NCBI GenBank assembly: GCA_000435335.1
Contig: FR891305.1
Location: 1-57,125, forward strand
From: Clostridium sp. CAG:964
GTDB lineage: Bacteria > Bacillota > Clostridia > Oscillospirales > Acutalibacteraceae
DNA: 57,125 nucleotides
Direction of reading: 5' to 3'
The notes under the pieces are model-generated. The model saw only the letters and a program-made list of their open reading frames with translations. It searched no databases and was not told the DNA's origin. Shown one piece after another: positions 25,849-34,920 of this stretch (within the stretch, counting starts at the first letter, position 1; every line of letters begins with the position of its first letter). The translations under genes and the position numbers were made by a program.

Positions 25849-27018
25849 ATGACACTGGAACAAATAAAGGCCGACGAAAGCCAATACCTTATGCATACCT
25901 ATGGCAGGTTTAATGTAGCCTTGGTAAAGGGCAAGGGTGCAAAGGCTTGGGACGAAAGCGGCAAGGAATATATTGATTTCACAAGCGGAATAGGCGTAAA
26001 CTGCCTGGGCTACAGTGACGACGGCTGGGTAAAGGCGGTTTCTGACCAGGCGGCAACATTACAGCACATTTCCAATTTATATTACAGCCCACTGCAAACA
26101 GAGCTTGCCAAAAAGCTTTGCAAGGCTACAGGCTTTAGCAAGGTGTTTTTTGCCAACAGCGGCGCAGAGGCTAACGAGTGTGCAATTAAGCTTGCAAGAA
26201 AGTACAGCTTTGAAAAGTACGGAAAAGAAAGAACAGAAATTGTAACTCTTGAAAATTCTTTCCATGGCAGAACAGTTACAACACTGGCGGCAACAGGTCA
26301 AGAGGTTTTTCATAACTACTTTTTCCCGTTTACCGAGGGCTTTACCTTTGCTAAAGCAAACGATATGAACAGCGTAAAAGAAAAGGTAAACGAAAAAACC
26401 TGTGCTGTTATGGTAGAGCTTATACAGGGCGAGGGCGGTGTAAACCCGCTTGATAAGGAGTTTGTACAGCGGCTTGCCGACTACTGCAAGGAAAACGATT
26501 TGCTTTTAATTATAGATGAGGTTCAAACAGGCGTAGGCAGAACTGGTACTCTTTACTGCTACGAGCAGTTTGGAATTAAGCCCGACATTGTATCTTCTGC
26601 AAAGGGTATAGGCGGCGGATTGCCTATGGGTGCTTGCCTGTGCAGTGAAAGCCTTGCAAATGTAATGACGCCGGGTACTCACGGTACTACCTACGGTGGA
26701 AACCCTATAGCCTGTGCCGGTGCTTTAGAGGTGCTTAGCCGTGTAAATACTCCGGAATTTTTAAAGTCTGTACAGGAAAAGGGACAGTATATTAAAGAAA
26801 AGCTGTCCGCTATGGACGGTGTAAGTCAGGTTCGTGGTATGGGTATGATGATAGGCGTTGTACTTGAAAAGGACAACGCTAAAGAGGTGGCCGCAAAATG
26901 TGTTGAAAACGGACTTTTGGTTCTTACAGCCAAGACTCTAATCCGTTTCCTTCCGCCACTGAACATAACAGAGGACGAAATTAACAAGGGCCTTGAAATA
27001 TTTAAGAAGTGTCTGTAA
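25849..27018 (+). CDS. argD: Acetylornithine aminotransferase
   Basis: 389 residues, class III PLP aminotransferase. It converts N-acetylglutamate semialdehyde to N-acetylornithine with glutamate as amino donor. The PLP lysine is Lys252 in SSAKGIGGGLPMGA, and IIDEVQTGVGRTG carries the cofactor-binding Asp. It starts 23 bases after the GNAT gene behind AAGGAAG. It may also serve succinyldiaminopimelate, as in other bacteria. Confidence 0.96.
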   Translation: MTLEQIKADESQYLMHTYGRFNVALVKGKGAKAWDESGKEYIDFTSGIGVNCLGYSDDGWVKAVSDQAATLQHISNLYYSPLQTELAKKLCKATGFSKVFFANSGAEANECAIKLARKYSFEKYGKERTEIVTLENSFHGRTVTTLAATGQEVFHNYFFPFTEGFTFAKANDMNSVKEKVNEKTCAVMVELIQGEGGVNPLDKEFVQRLADYCKENDLLLIIDEVQTGVGRTGTLYCYEQFGIKPDIVSSAKGIGGGLPMGACLCSESLANVMTPGTHGTTYGGNPIACAGALEVLSRVNTPEFLKSVQEKGQYIKEKLSAMDGVSQVRGMGMMIGVVLEKDNAKEVAAKCVENGLLVLTAKTLIRFLPPLNITEDEINKGLEIFKKCL

Positions 27019-27088
27019 TTTTTAATATTTCAGACAATAATTACTTAGTATTTAATTAATATAAATTCAATATAAAGGAGAGCAATTA

Positions 27089-28000
27089 ATGAAACATTTT
27101 TTAAAGCTGCTGGACTACAGCGGTAAAGAGATTATAGAAATGCTTAACCTTGCTGACCAGCTGAAATATGAGCAAAAGCACGGTATTGAGCACAAGCACC
27201 TTGCCGGCAAAACACTGGGTATGATATTCCAAAAGGCTTCTACCAGAACCCGTGTTTCCTTTGAGGTAGGTATGTACCAGCTTGGCGGTTACCCACTGTT
27301 TTTGTCTGCAAACGATATGCAGATAGGCCGTGGCGAGCCTGTACAGGATACCGCAAGGGTTTTGTCAAGATTTCTTGACGGCATTATGATAAGAACCTTT
27401 GAGCAGGCAGAGGTAGAGGCACTGGCTGAATACGGTTCAATTCCTGTAATTAACGGCTTAACAGATTTCTGCCACCCTTGCCAGGTTATGGCTGACCTTA
27501 TGACAATAAGAGAAAGCAAGGGCTCTTTAGAGGGGCTAAAGCTTTGCTTTATCGGCGACGGCAACAATATGGCAAACTCATTAATCGTAGGCGGACTTAA
27601 AACAGGTATGAGCGTTACCGTTGCTTGCCCTGAGGGTTACGACCCGCCTAAGGAAATTCTTGATTTTGCAAAGGAATACGGTGACAAGTTTGGCTTGTAC
27701 AGAGAGCCTAAGGAGGCCGCAAAGAATGCAGATGTAGTTTATACAGATGTATGGGCTTCAATGGGACAGGAGCAGGAGGCACAGCTTCGTGCAAAATCCT
27801 TTGCCGGTATTTACTGCGTAGACGCTGACCTTATGAGCGTTACAAATAAAGACTGTATGGTACTGCACTGCCTGCCTGCACACCGTGGCGAAGAAATTAC
27901 AGCCGATGTTTTCGAGGCACACGCAGATGAGATTTTTGAAGAGGCAGAAAACAGACTGCACGCACAAAAGGCTGTGCTTGTTACAATGATGAAGGACTAA
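27089..28000 (+). CDS. argF: Ornithine carbamoyltransferase
   Basis: 303 residues. It carbamoylates ornithine to citrulline. The carbamoyl-phosphate loop STRTR is at residues 51-55, FCHPCQ at about 128-133, and the ornithine/catalytic HCLPAHRGEE block near the C-terminus contains the active Cys. Catabolic and anabolic forms look alike, but the operon (argGHCB-GNAT-argDF) points to biosynthesis. AAAGGAG precedes the ATG. It is the last gene of the operon, ended by the terminator at 28051-28089. Confidence 0.96.
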   Translation: MKHFLKLLDYSGKEIIEMLNLADQLKYEQKHGIEHKHLAGKTLGMIFQKASTRTRVSFEVGMYQLGGYPLFLSANDMQIGRGEPVQDTARVLSRFLDGIMIRTFEQAEVEALAEYGSIPVINGLTDFCHPCQVMADLMTIRESKGSLEGLKLCFIGDGNNMANSLIVGGLKTGMSVTVACPEGYDPPKEILDFAKEYGDKFGLYREPKEAAKNADVVYTDVWASMGQEQEAQLRAKSFAGIYCVDADLMSVTNKDCMVLHCLPAHRGEEITADVFEAHADEIFEEAENRLHAQKAVLVTMMKD

Positions 28001-28050
28001 TTTATAAATATCGTTAAAATATAATAAGTCTTAAACGGTATTTGGTATTT

Positions 28051-28089
28051 ATTTATGGGAATACAGGGGTTGTATTCCCATAAATTTTT
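28051..28089 (+). terminator. Terminator of the arginine operon
   Basis: A 15-bp perfect stem (28051-28065 with 28071-28085, core TGGGAATACA) with a 5-base loop is followed by TTTTTG. Confidence 0.92.
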
Positions 28090-28109
28090 GTAACCGTATT
28101 TTTTGTAAT

Positions 28110-28120
28110 GTGTTATAATA
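28110..28120 (+). promoter_or_regulatory. Extended -10 promoter of mnmA
   Basis: TGT-TATAAT lies directly after the arg terminator and about 40 bases before mnmA. No clear -35 is seen, as is usual with extended -10 elements. Coordinates are approximate by a few bases. Confidence 0.45.
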
Positions 28121-28159
28121 GCTACAAAGCAGACTATTTGAATTTAGAAGGTGAAAAAT

Positions 28160-29230
28160 ATGGCTGAAAGAGTTTTGGTAGGTATGAGCGGCGGTGTAGA
28201 CAGCTCTGTTTGTGCTTTGCTTTTACAACAGCAGGGCTACGAAACCGACGGTGCTACACTGCGTCTTTTTAATAACGAGGATATTGGCGTAAGCAATACA
28301 CGCACCTGCTGTTCGCTGGAGGATGTTATGGACGCCCGAACAGTATGCTACAAGCTGGGCATACGCCACTATGTTTTTAATTTTGGCGAGCAGTTTAAGG
28401 AGCAGGTTATAAACAGATTTGCCAAAAGCTACGAAATGGGCGAAACTCCAAACCCTTGCATAGAGTGTAACAAATACATAAAGTTTGCCAAAATGCTTGA
28501 AAGGGCAAAGCTTTTGGATTACGACTACATTGCCACCGGTCACTATGTACAGCGGGAAGTAGACTCAAACGGCAGGGTGCTTATAAAAAAGGCGGTTGAC
28601 GGCAGAAAAGACCAGACATATGTGCTGTATGTGCTTACACAGGATATGCTAAGGCATACCTTGTTCCCTTTAGGCTCAATGACAAAGGAGCAGTCCAGAG
28701 CCTTGGCAGAGGAGCATAATTTAATTAATGCCAGAAAGCCCGACAGTCAGGACATATGCTTTATAAAGGACGGCGACTATGCAGGCTTTTTGGAAAATAC
28801 AATGGGCGTGCATACCCCACAGGGGGACTTTGTGTACAAGGACGGCACAGTGCTTGGCAGACACAAGGGCATTATCCACTACACTATAGGTCAGCGCAAG
28901 GGCTTGGGTATAAGCTACCGGCACCCTATATTTGTACTTGATAAAAACCCTGACAACAATGTAGTAACCTTGGGCGAAAATTCAGACCTGTTTACAAACA
29001 CTCTTACGGCTGCAGACCTTAACTGGATTGCCATAGACGCTCCTAAGAGTGATGTTAAGGTAACGGCTAAAACACGCTACAGTCAAAAAGAGGCTCCGGC
29101 TATTATACACCCTGTAGATAACGACAAGGTGGTAGTAGAGTTTGACCGGCCGCAAAGGGCTATTACAAAGGGACAGGCTGTTGTTTTTTACGACGGAGAG
29201 TATGTAGTAGGCGGAGGAACTATAAGGTAA
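28160..29230 (+). CDS. mnmA: tRNA-specific 2-thiouridylase
   Basis: 356 residues from this ATG. It adds sulfur to U34 of Lys, Glu and Gln tRNAs using ATP and a persulfide relay. The PP-loop MSGGVDSS is at residues 9-16, the two catalytic cysteines are Cys100 (NPCIECN) and Cys200 (SQDICFI), and the C-terminal beta domains are complete. I chose ATG 28160 because AGAAGGTG is 7 bases upstream; the GTG at 28151 is inside it. It stands alone after the arginine terminator. A hairpin at 29278-29311 follows. Confidence 0.96.
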   Translation: MAERVLVGMSGGVDSSVCALLLQQQGYETDGATLRLFNNEDIGVSNTRTCCSLEDVMDARTVCYKLGIRHYVFNFGEQFKEQVINRFAKSYEMGETPNPCIECNKYIKFAKMLERAKLLDYDYIATGHYVQREVDSNGRVLIKKAVDGRKDQTYVLYVLTQDMLRHTLFPLGSMTKEQSRALAEEHNLINARKPDSQDICFIKDGDYAGFLENTMGVHTPQGDFVYKDGTVLGRHKGIIHYTIGQRKGLGISYRHPIFVLDKNPDNNVVTLGENSDLFTNTLTAADLNWIAIDAPKSDVKVTAKTRYSQKEAPAIIHPVDNDKVVVEFDRPQRAITKGQAVVFYDGEYVVGGGTIR

Positions 29231-29277
29231 GCTTTATTTATGCCCGGAAAAGCCTATAAGGCAGAAAAACTGAAAAT

Positions 29278-29311
29278 AAGGTGCATAGGGAAAGCTTGCC
29301 CTGTGCACCTT
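29278..29311 (+). terminator. Hairpin after mnmA
   Basis: AAGGTGCATAGGG (29278-29290) pairs with CCCTGTGCACCTT (29299-29311). It lies between convergent genes and has a weak T tail. Confidence 0.6.
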
Positions 29312-29324
29312 GTGTTGCTTGTTA

Positions 29325-29507
29325 TTATTTTAAAAGATAAGAAATATCGTTTACAATTTGTCCCATTGCGCTTACGGCATCGTTTGCCTTGCGTTTAACG
29401 GTTTTAGGGTTTTTCTGCATAACCTTGTTGCTTACATAGCCTACTACCACACCGGTAGCTACCACGGCAGCAACACCCTTGGCGACGCTCATTGCATTTT
29501 TAGTCAT
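29325..29507 (-). CDS. Small single-span protein (60 aa)
   Basis: 60 residues: a short basic start (MTKNAMSVAKG), one hydrophobic segment AAVVATGVVVGYV (about residues 12-24), then a Lys-rich region (MQKNPKTVKRKAND) and an amphipathic C-terminus. A strong AGGAGGTG lies 7 bases before this ATG. The upstream in-frame extension to 29576 has no ribosome binding site, so I shortened it. The layout recalls YtxH-like small stress or envelope proteins, but no family is certain. Convergent with mnmA. Confidence 0.75.
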   Translation of the reverse strand: MTKNAMSVAKGVAAVVATGVVVGYVSNKVMQKNPKTVKRKANDAVSAMGQIVNDISYLLK

Positions 29508-29646
29508 TTTTTTACACCTCCTGTATAGAGTATAGAATGTTAATATATTTTCCAGAAGTAAAACTTCGTTGTTCAATTTAAAATCACTTCCTTTTACTAT
29601 TTTGTACAGAGAGTAATAATTTATAACAGAAAGGACAATATATTTT

Positions 29647-30147
29647 ATGGCAGAGCTTAATATAGTTTTGGTAGAACCCGAAATTCCTCAAAATACCGGA
29701 AATATTGCACGCACCTGTGCGGCAACCGGTGCAAGGCTGCATTTAGTAAGGCCTCTTGGCTTTAGCATTAGCGAAAAGGCGGTAAAAAGAGCCGGACTGG
29801 ACTACTGGGATTTACTTGATATTACTGTTTATGACAATATAAATGATTTTTTCAGCCGAACCAACGGCCCTTATTATTATTTCTCCACAAAGGCACGGCA
29901 TATACATTCCGACATTAAATATCCCGACGGTGCATACCTGCTTTTTGGCAGAGAAACAGCGGGACTGCCGGAGCAGCTTCTTCACGATAATCCCGACACC
30001 ACGGTGCGTATTCCTATGATTAATGAGGCACGCAGCCTTAATCTGTCAAATTCTGTAGCGGTTGCCGTATATGAAACGCTCAGACAATGGAACTACCCCG
30101 ACCTGTTGTGCAAGGGCAATCTTCACAGGCTAAGCTGGGATGAGTAA
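29647..30147 (+). CDS. trmL: tRNA (cytidine(34)-2'-O)-methyltransferase
   Basis: 166 residues, SPOUT (knotted) methyltransferase. It 2'-O-methylates the wobble base of Leu tRNAs using S-adenosylmethionine. Motif 1 is EIPQNTGNIARTCAATG (about residues 12-28), with the trefoil-knot motifs LLFGRETAGLP and RIPMINEARSLNLSNSVAV at the C-terminus. The length is typical. GAAAGGAC lies before the ATG. Glycolytic genes follow after a separate promoter. Confidence 0.95.
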   Translation: MAELNIVLVEPEIPQNTGNIARTCAATGARLHLVRPLGFSISEKAVKRAGLDYWDLLDITVYDNINDFFSRTNGPYYYFSTKARHIHSDIKYPDGAYLLFGRETAGLPEQLLHDNPDTTVRIPMINEARSLNLSNSVAVAVYETLRQWNYPDLLCKGNLHRLSWDE

Positions 30148-30203
30148 TTGTGAATAAATTTATAGGAATTTAAGAAATTACTGCAAATTGACCTTATGAA
30201 GTA

Positions 30204-30232
30204 TTGAAAAATAGATATTTTTATTATAAAAT
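30204..30232 (+). promoter_or_regulatory. Promoter of pgk
   Basis: TTGAAA (30204-30209), a 17-base spacer, and TAAAAT (30227-30232), about 80 bases before the pgk start. Confidence 0.55.
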
Positions 30233-30314
30233 AAATGTTGTGAAAGGTACTTTCCTTGTTTTGGTAAAAACATAAAACGAAAGACTTAAATATACTTGAA
30301 AGGATGTTATAGAA

Positions 30315-31529
30315 ATGGGATTTCTAGACAAAGTTACAGTTGACGATATTAATGTAAAGGGCAAAAAGGTTCTTGTTCGTTGCGATTTCAATGTACCTCT
30401 GAAGGACGGCGTTATTACAAACGACAACAGAATTACAGCTGCTTTGCCAACAATTCAGAAGCTGGTAAATGACGGCGGTAAGGTTATTCTTTGCTCACAC
30501 TTGGGCAAGCCAAAGAACGGCCCTGAGGAGAAGTTCTCACTTGCTCCTGTAGCTGTAAGACTAAGCGAGCTGCTGGGTAAGGATGTAGTTTTTGCAAATG
30601 ATGATACAGTAGTGGGCGAAAATGCTAAAAAGGCAGTAGACGCTATGCAGGACGGCGATGTTGTTCTGCTGCAGAACACTCGTTTCCGTAAGGAAGAAAC
30701 AAAGAACGAGGAGCCATTCAGCAAAGACCTTGCTTCACTGGCAGATGTATTTGTTATGGACGCTTTTGGTTCAGCTCACAGAGCACACTGCTCAACAGTA
30801 GGCGTTACACAGTTTGTTAAGGAAACAGCTGTAGGCTACCTAATGCAGAAAGAAATCAACTACCTTGGCAATGCTGTAGAGCAGCCTGTAAGACCTTTCG
30901 TTGCTATTTTGGGCGGTGCTAAGGTTGCAGATAAGCTGAATGTTATTTCTAACCTGCTTGAAAAGTGCGACACACTTATTATCGGCGGCGGCATGGCTTA
31001 CACCTTCCTAAAGGCTAAGGGCTACGAGGTTGGTAAGTCACTTGTTGACGACAGCAAGATTGATTACTGTAAGGAAATGATGGAAAAGGCTGAAAAGCTG
31101 GGCAAAAAGCTGCTTCTGCCTGTTGATACAACAGTTGCTGACGGTTTCCCTGATCCAATCGACGCTGAAATCGCTGTAGAGGTTGTAGATTCAACAGCTA
31201 TTCCTGCTGATAAAGAGGGTCTTGACATCGGTACAAAGACACAGGCTTTGTTTGCTGAGGCTGTTAAGTCTGCAAAGACAGTTGTATGGAACGGTCCTAT
31301 GGGTGTATTTGAAAACCCAACATTGGCTGCAGGTACTATTGCTGTTGCTAAGGCTTTGGCAGAAACAGACGCTACAACAATCATCGGCGGCGGTGACTCT
31401 GCTGCTGCTGTTATTCAGCTTGGCTTTGCTGACAAGATGAGCCACATTTCAACAGGCGGCGGCGCTTCTCTTGAGTATCTTGAGGGTAAGGTTCTTCCTG
31501 GTATTGCAGCTATTGCTGACAAGAAATAA
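30315..31529 (+). CDS. pgk: Phosphoglycerate kinase
   Basis: 404 residues, monomeric two-lobe kinase. It makes ATP from 1,3-bisphosphoglycerate in glycolysis. N-terminal blocks VLVRCDFNVPL and DNRITAALPTI, the hinge region and the C-terminal TIIGGGDSAAAV nucleotide loop are all present. Together with tpiA and gpmI downstream it forms a lower-glycolysis cluster; gap is not in the window. A terminator between pgk and tpiA (31547-31569) suggests at least partial separation of the transcripts. Confidence 0.97.
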   Translation: MGFLDKVTVDDINVKGKKVLVRCDFNVPLKDGVITNDNRITAALPTIQKLVNDGGKVILCSHLGKPKNGPEEKFSLAPVAVRLSELLGKDVVFANDDTVVGENAKKAVDAMQDGDVVLLQNTRFRKEETKNEEPFSKDLASLADVFVMDAFGSAHRAHCSTVGVTQFVKETAVGYLMQKEINYLGNAVEQPVRPFVAILGGAKVADKLNVISNLLEKCDTLIIGGGMAYTFLKAKGYEVGKSLVDDSKIDYCKEMMEKAEKLGKKLLLPVDTTVADGFPDPIDAEIAVEVVDSTAIPADKEGLDIGTKTQALFAEAVKSAKTVVWNGPMGVFENPTLAAGTIAVAKALAETDATTIIGGGDSAAAVIQLGFADKMSHISTGGGASLEYLEGKVLPGIAAIADKK

Positions 31530-31546
31530 TTTTTATAATGTAAATA

Positions 31547-31575
31547 AAGGGCGGAAACTTTCCGCCCTTATTGTT
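31547..31575 (+). terminator. Terminator between pgk and tpiA
   Basis: A 10-bp stem AAGGGCGGAA/TTCCGCCCTT (31547-31556, 31560-31569) has a 3-base loop and a short T-rich tail. Confidence 0.7.
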
Positions 31576-31689
31576 AGTTGATTGTTATTTATTACTAACC
31601 GCTGTAATCGGCATAAAATTTACCGAGGTAGCTAGTATATATGAATATTTATACTTAAACTATATAACATACGAAAGGAAATTTTTATT

Positions 31690-32457
31690 ATGAATAAAAC
31701 TCTTAGAAAGGCAGTTATTGCCGGCAACTGGAAAATGAATAAAACACCAAAGGAAGCTGAAGCTTTGCTAAAGGAGATTGCTCCTCTTGTAAAGGACGCT
31801 GACTGTGAGGTTATAGCTTGTGTGCCATATGTAGACCTATGCACAGCTATTGAGGCTGCAAAGGGTACAAACATTAAAATCGGTGCCGAAAACTGCCACT
31901 GGGCTGAAAGCGGTGCTTTCACAGGCGAAATCTCAACAGGTATGCTTACAGAGCTTGGCGTTGAGTATGTTGTACTTGGCCACAGCGAAAGAAGACAGTA
32001 CTTTGGCGAAACAGATGAAACAGTAAACAAGAGAACAAAGGCTGCTCTTGCTGCAGGTCTAAAGCCAATTGTTTGTGTCGGCGAGCTTTTGTGGGAGCGT
32101 GAGTGCGACATTACAGAGGAAGTTATCGCAAGACAGATTAAGCTAGACTTGTTCGATGTATCTGCAGAGGATGTTAAGAAAACAATTATTGCTTACGAGC
32201 CTGTATGGGCTATCGGCACAGGTAAAACAGCTACAGCTGAGCAGGCTGAAGAGGTTTGCGCATTTATTCGTGCTACACTTGCTAAGCTGTATGGTCAAGA
32301 GGTTGCTAACGCTGTTACAATCCAGTACGGCGGTTCTATGAACGACGGCAACTGCGACGAGCTTCTAAGCAAAGAGAATGTTGACGGCGGTCTTATTGGC
32401 GGTGCTTCACTTGTAGCAGAAAAGTTTGCTGCTATTGTTAAGGCTGCAAGCAAATAA
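31690..32457 (+). CDS. tpiA: Triosephosphate isomerase
   Basis: 255 residues, TIM barrel. It interconverts dihydroxyacetone phosphate and glyceraldehyde-3-phosphate. Catalytic residues seen: Lys15 (GNWKMN), His98 (LGHSERR) and Glu170 (AYEPVWAIGTGK). The phosphate-binding end GGASLV is intact. GAAAGGAAA precedes the ATG. It is followed by gpmI after 67 bases. Confidence 0.97.
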   Translation: MNKTLRKAVIAGNWKMNKTPKEAEALLKEIAPLVKDADCEVIACVPYVDLCTAIEAAKGTNIKIGAENCHWAESGAFTGEISTGMLTELGVEYVVLGHSERRQYFGETDETVNKRTKAALAAGLKPIVCVGELLWERECDITEEVIARQIKLDLFDVSAEDVKKTIIAYEPVWAIGTGKTATAEQAEEVCAFIRATLAKLYGQEVANAVTIQYGGSMNDGNCDELLSKENVDGGLIGGASLVAEKFAAIVKAASK

Positions 32458-32524
32458 TTAACCTTGTTGTTAATTTACGCTTAAACAAGATTTGCAGTGT
32501 ATCTTTAGATAAGGAGATAATCAA

Positions 32525-34066
32525 ATGAAAAAACCTACAGTTTTATTAATACTTGACGGTTACGGTCTGAATGACAAGGTGGAGGGCAACGCTGTTGCCA
32601 ACGCAAAAACACCTGTTATGGACAAGCTGATGAAGGAATATCCTTTTGTTAAGGGCTACGCAAGCGGCCTGGCTGTTGGCTTGCCTGACGGACAAATGGG
32701 TAACTCAGAGGTTGGCCACCTGAATATGGGTGCCGGCAGAATTGTTTACCAGGAGCTTACAAGAATTACAAAGGCTATTGAAGACGGCGATTTCTTTGAA
32801 AACGAAGCTCTTGTAGATGCTGTTAATAATGTAAAAGCTAACAACTCCGCTTTGCATTTGTTTGGTCTGCTGTCAGACGGCGGCGTACACAGCCACAACA
32901 CACACCTTTACGGCTTGCTTGAAATGGCAAAGAGAAACGGCATTGAAAAGGTTTATGTTCATGCTTTCCTAGACGGCAGAGATACTGCACCAACCTCCGG
33001 TAAAGAGTTCGTTCAGGAGCTTTGCGACAAAATGAAGGAAATCGGTGTAGGTCAGGTAGCGACTGTCTCCGGCCGTTACTACGCTATGGACAGAGATAAC
33101 AACTGGGACAGAGTAGAAAAGGCATACGACGCTATTACAAAGGGAGTGGGCGAAACAGCACAGTGCCCTGTACAGGCTGTTGCCGATTCATACGACAAGG
33201 ATGTTACAGACGAGTTTGTTGTTCCTGTTGTAATTACTAAGGACGGAGCTCCTGTTGCAACGGTAAACGACAACGACTCTGTTGTATTCTTTAACTTCCG
33301 TCCCGACAGAGCAAGACAAATGACAAGGGCCTTCTGTGCCGACGATTTCAGCGGCTTTAACAGAGGAGCAAGAAAGAATGTTAAGTTTGTTTGCTTTACG
33401 GAATACGATGTAACAATTCCTAACAAGGAAATTGCATTTAAAAAGGTTTCTATAACAAATACACTTGGCGAGTACCTGGCTGCAAACAACCTAAAGCAGG
33501 CAAGAATTGCCGAAACAGAGAAGTATGCTCATGTAACGTTCTTCTTTAACGGCGGCATAGAAACACCTAACGAGGGTGAAGACAGAATTCTTGTTGACTC
33601 ACCTAAGTATGTTCCGACATATGACAAAAAGCCAAGAATGAGTGCCTACACAGTTTGCGACAAGCTAAGCGAGGCTATTACGGGCGGCAAGTACGATGTT
33701 ATTATCTGTAACTTTGCCAACCCTGATATGGTAGGCCATACAGGTGTTATGGAGGCTGCTGTAAAGGCAGTAGAGGTTATAGACGAGTGCGTTGGCGAAA
33801 TTGTTGAGTTTATAAAGCAGGTTGACGGTCAAATGTTTATATGTGCCGACCACGGTAATGTTGAACAGCTTATTGACTATGAAACAGGCGAGAGCTTTAC
33901 CGCTCACACAACAAACCCTGTACCGTTTATTCTTGTTAATGCAGATCCTTCATACAAGCTGAGAGAAAACGGCTGTCTGGCAGACATTGCTCCTACATTA
34001 TTGGAAATGATGGGATTGCCTCAGCCAAAGGAAATGACAGGTAAAAGCCTTATTATTAAAGACTAA
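32525..34066 (+). CDS. gpmI: 2,3-bisphosphoglycerate-independent phosphoglycerate mutase
   Basis: 513 residues, alkaline-phosphatase superfamily, Mn2+-dependent. It converts 3-phosphoglycerate to 2-phosphoglycerate in glycolysis. The catalytic Ser is Ser61 (QMGNSEVGH) and metal ligands include Asp11 (LDGYG) and the late CADHGN block. It has full family length. AAGGAG lies before the ATG. A terminator follows at 34121-34160. Confidence 0.97.
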   Translation: MKKPTVLLILDGYGLNDKVEGNAVANAKTPVMDKLMKEYPFVKGYASGLAVGLPDGQMGNSEVGHLNMGAGRIVYQELTRITKAIEDGDFFENEALVDAVNNVKANNSALHLFGLLSDGGVHSHNTHLYGLLEMAKRNGIEKVYVHAFLDGRDTAPTSGKEFVQELCDKMKEIGVGQVATVSGRYYAMDRDNNWDRVEKAYDAITKGVGETAQCPVQAVADSYDKDVTDEFVVPVVITKDGAPVATVNDNDSVVFFNFRPDRARQMTRAFCADDFSGFNRGARKNVKFVCFTEYDVTIPNKEIAFKKVSITNTLGEYLAANNLKQARIAETEKYAHVTFFFNGGIETPNEGEDRILVDSPKYVPTYDKKPRMSAYTVCDKLSEAITGGKYDVIICNFANPDMVGHTGVMEAAVKAVEVIDECVGEIVEFIKQVDGQMFICADHGNVEQLIDYETGESFTAHTTNPVPFILVNADPSYKLRENGCLADIAPTLLEMMGLPQPKEMTGKSLIIKD

Positions 34067-34120
34067 GCTGTAAGTGCAGACACATGCATCAGCAGGTCTG
34101 CTGTAAATATAGCGGTTATG

Positions 34121-34160
34121 TGCCACAGTGGCAGCCCGGTGCTGCTGCTGTGGCATTTTT
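34121..34160 (+). terminator. Terminator of gpmI
   Basis: TGCCACAG (34121-34128) pairs with CTGTGGCA (34148-34155), with further pairing inside, followed by TTTTT. Confidence 0.88.
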
Positions 34161-34176
34161 GCTGCCTTGCTTTTAG

Positions 34177-34217
34177 GCTCTGTGTAAATATTCGCAGCAA
34201 AACCGCAAATAGATTTT
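34177..34217 (+). repeat. Dispersed copy of the 41-bp repeat
   Basis: GCTCTGTGTAAATA at the start and AAACCGCAAATAGA at bases 24-37 match the tandem units at 145-267 in exactly the same register; the middle has diverged. Confidence 0.6.
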
Positions 34218-34341
34218 TGGTTTTGTCAAGATGCTACAGCAAAATAAATATTTTTATTTTTTATTTTATATGTTGACATTTGAATAATACAGATAGTAAT
34301 ATTTTTGTTATTTTTTGTAACTATTTTATTGTTCAACAGGC

Positions 34342-34436
34342 TGTGGAAAACTTTAAATAAGTTATCAACAAGTTAAAAGCTTGTTTAACTAGTGTTTCAC
34401 GGTTTGTTTTTATCATTATCAACACACTTATCAACA
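34342..34436. promoter_or_regulatory. Cluster of DnaA-box-like motifs
   Basis: TTATCAACA occurs at 34362-34370, 34416-34424 and 34428-34436, one mismatch from the DnaA box TTATCCACA. TGTGGAAAA at 34342-34350 is a reverse-orientation near match. Whether DnaA binds here cannot be told from sequence alone. Confidence 0.35.
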
Positions 34437-34553
34437 ATTTTGTTAGTAAGTGAATAATACAAAATGTATAATGTTGAAAATGTTAAAAACATTTAACAAG
34501 TTATTGACATTTGTTAAATGTAAAAAATTGTATAAGTAAAAAAATACTGTTAA

Positions 34554-34562
34554 TGCTATAAT
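34554..34562 (+). promoter_or_regulatory. Extended -10 promoter
   Basis: TGC-TATAAT lies 28 bases before the start of the 87-aa gene. There is no good -35 at the right distance. Confidence 0.5.
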
Positions 34563-34589
34563 CAGATTGCTTATATTAGGAGAGTTTTT

Positions 34590-34853
34590 ATGATTAAAGG
34601 TATTAACAGAACGATTATTGAGGTAACAGACACAGGAAATATCTACTACGAAAGAGCACTGCTTGTGCTTAAGCCGGAGTATACCGACGTTAACAGAAGC
34701 TTACTGGAGAAAGAGGCTAAAAAGATGCTGTTTTCTATGTCGGCACCATCAGCCATAAAAAAACGCCACGCCATAGCCTACTGGACTATAAGACTTGGCT
34801 GTGCCTCTGCTGTAGGAGCTTTTTTGACATTTATTTTTATGAGCCTGTTGTAA
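34590..34853 (+). CDS. Small hypothetical protein with C-terminal membrane helix
   Basis: 87 residues, no function recognised. The N-terminal half (MIKGINRTIIEVTDTGN, then YYERALLVLKPEY) looks like a folded strand-helix segment, the middle is basic (KEAKKMLFSM, IKKRHA), and a C-terminal hydrophobic segment (about residues 66-86) may be a tail anchor. TAGGAGAG lies 7-8 bases before the ATG. It is probably a real clostridial small protein because it has a promoter, a ribosome binding site and codon use like its neighbours. Confidence 0.7.
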   Translation: MIKGINRTIIEVTDTGNIYYERALLVLKPEYTDVNRSLLEKEAKKMLFSMSAPSAIKKRHAIAYWTIRLGCASAVGAFLTFIFMSLL

Positions 34854-34920
34854 AATAGTCAGGGTAATATATTAAGTAACCGTTTCATACAAATTATTAT
34901 ATATTTGTTGAGGTGGTAGT

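Larger units (their letters stand above)
34067..34589. other. Large intergenic region with repeated TTATCAACA motifs
   Basis: 523 bases. They hold the gpmI terminator (34121-34160), a single dispersed copy of the 41-bp repeat (34177-34217), three copies of the DnaA-box-like TTATCAACA (34362, 34416, 34428) plus TGTGGAAAA (34342), and three short inverted repeats based on GTTAAA (34371-34390, 34481-34498, 34508-34520). The promoter of the next gene (34554-34562) closes the region. No ORF was recognised. Confidence 0.6.

Noticed and set aside
34332..34520. Chromosomal replication origin
   Set aside because: There is no dnaA, dnaN or gidA nearby, no strand switch, and the 9-mers are one mismatch from the consensus box. 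Kept only as a motif cluster.
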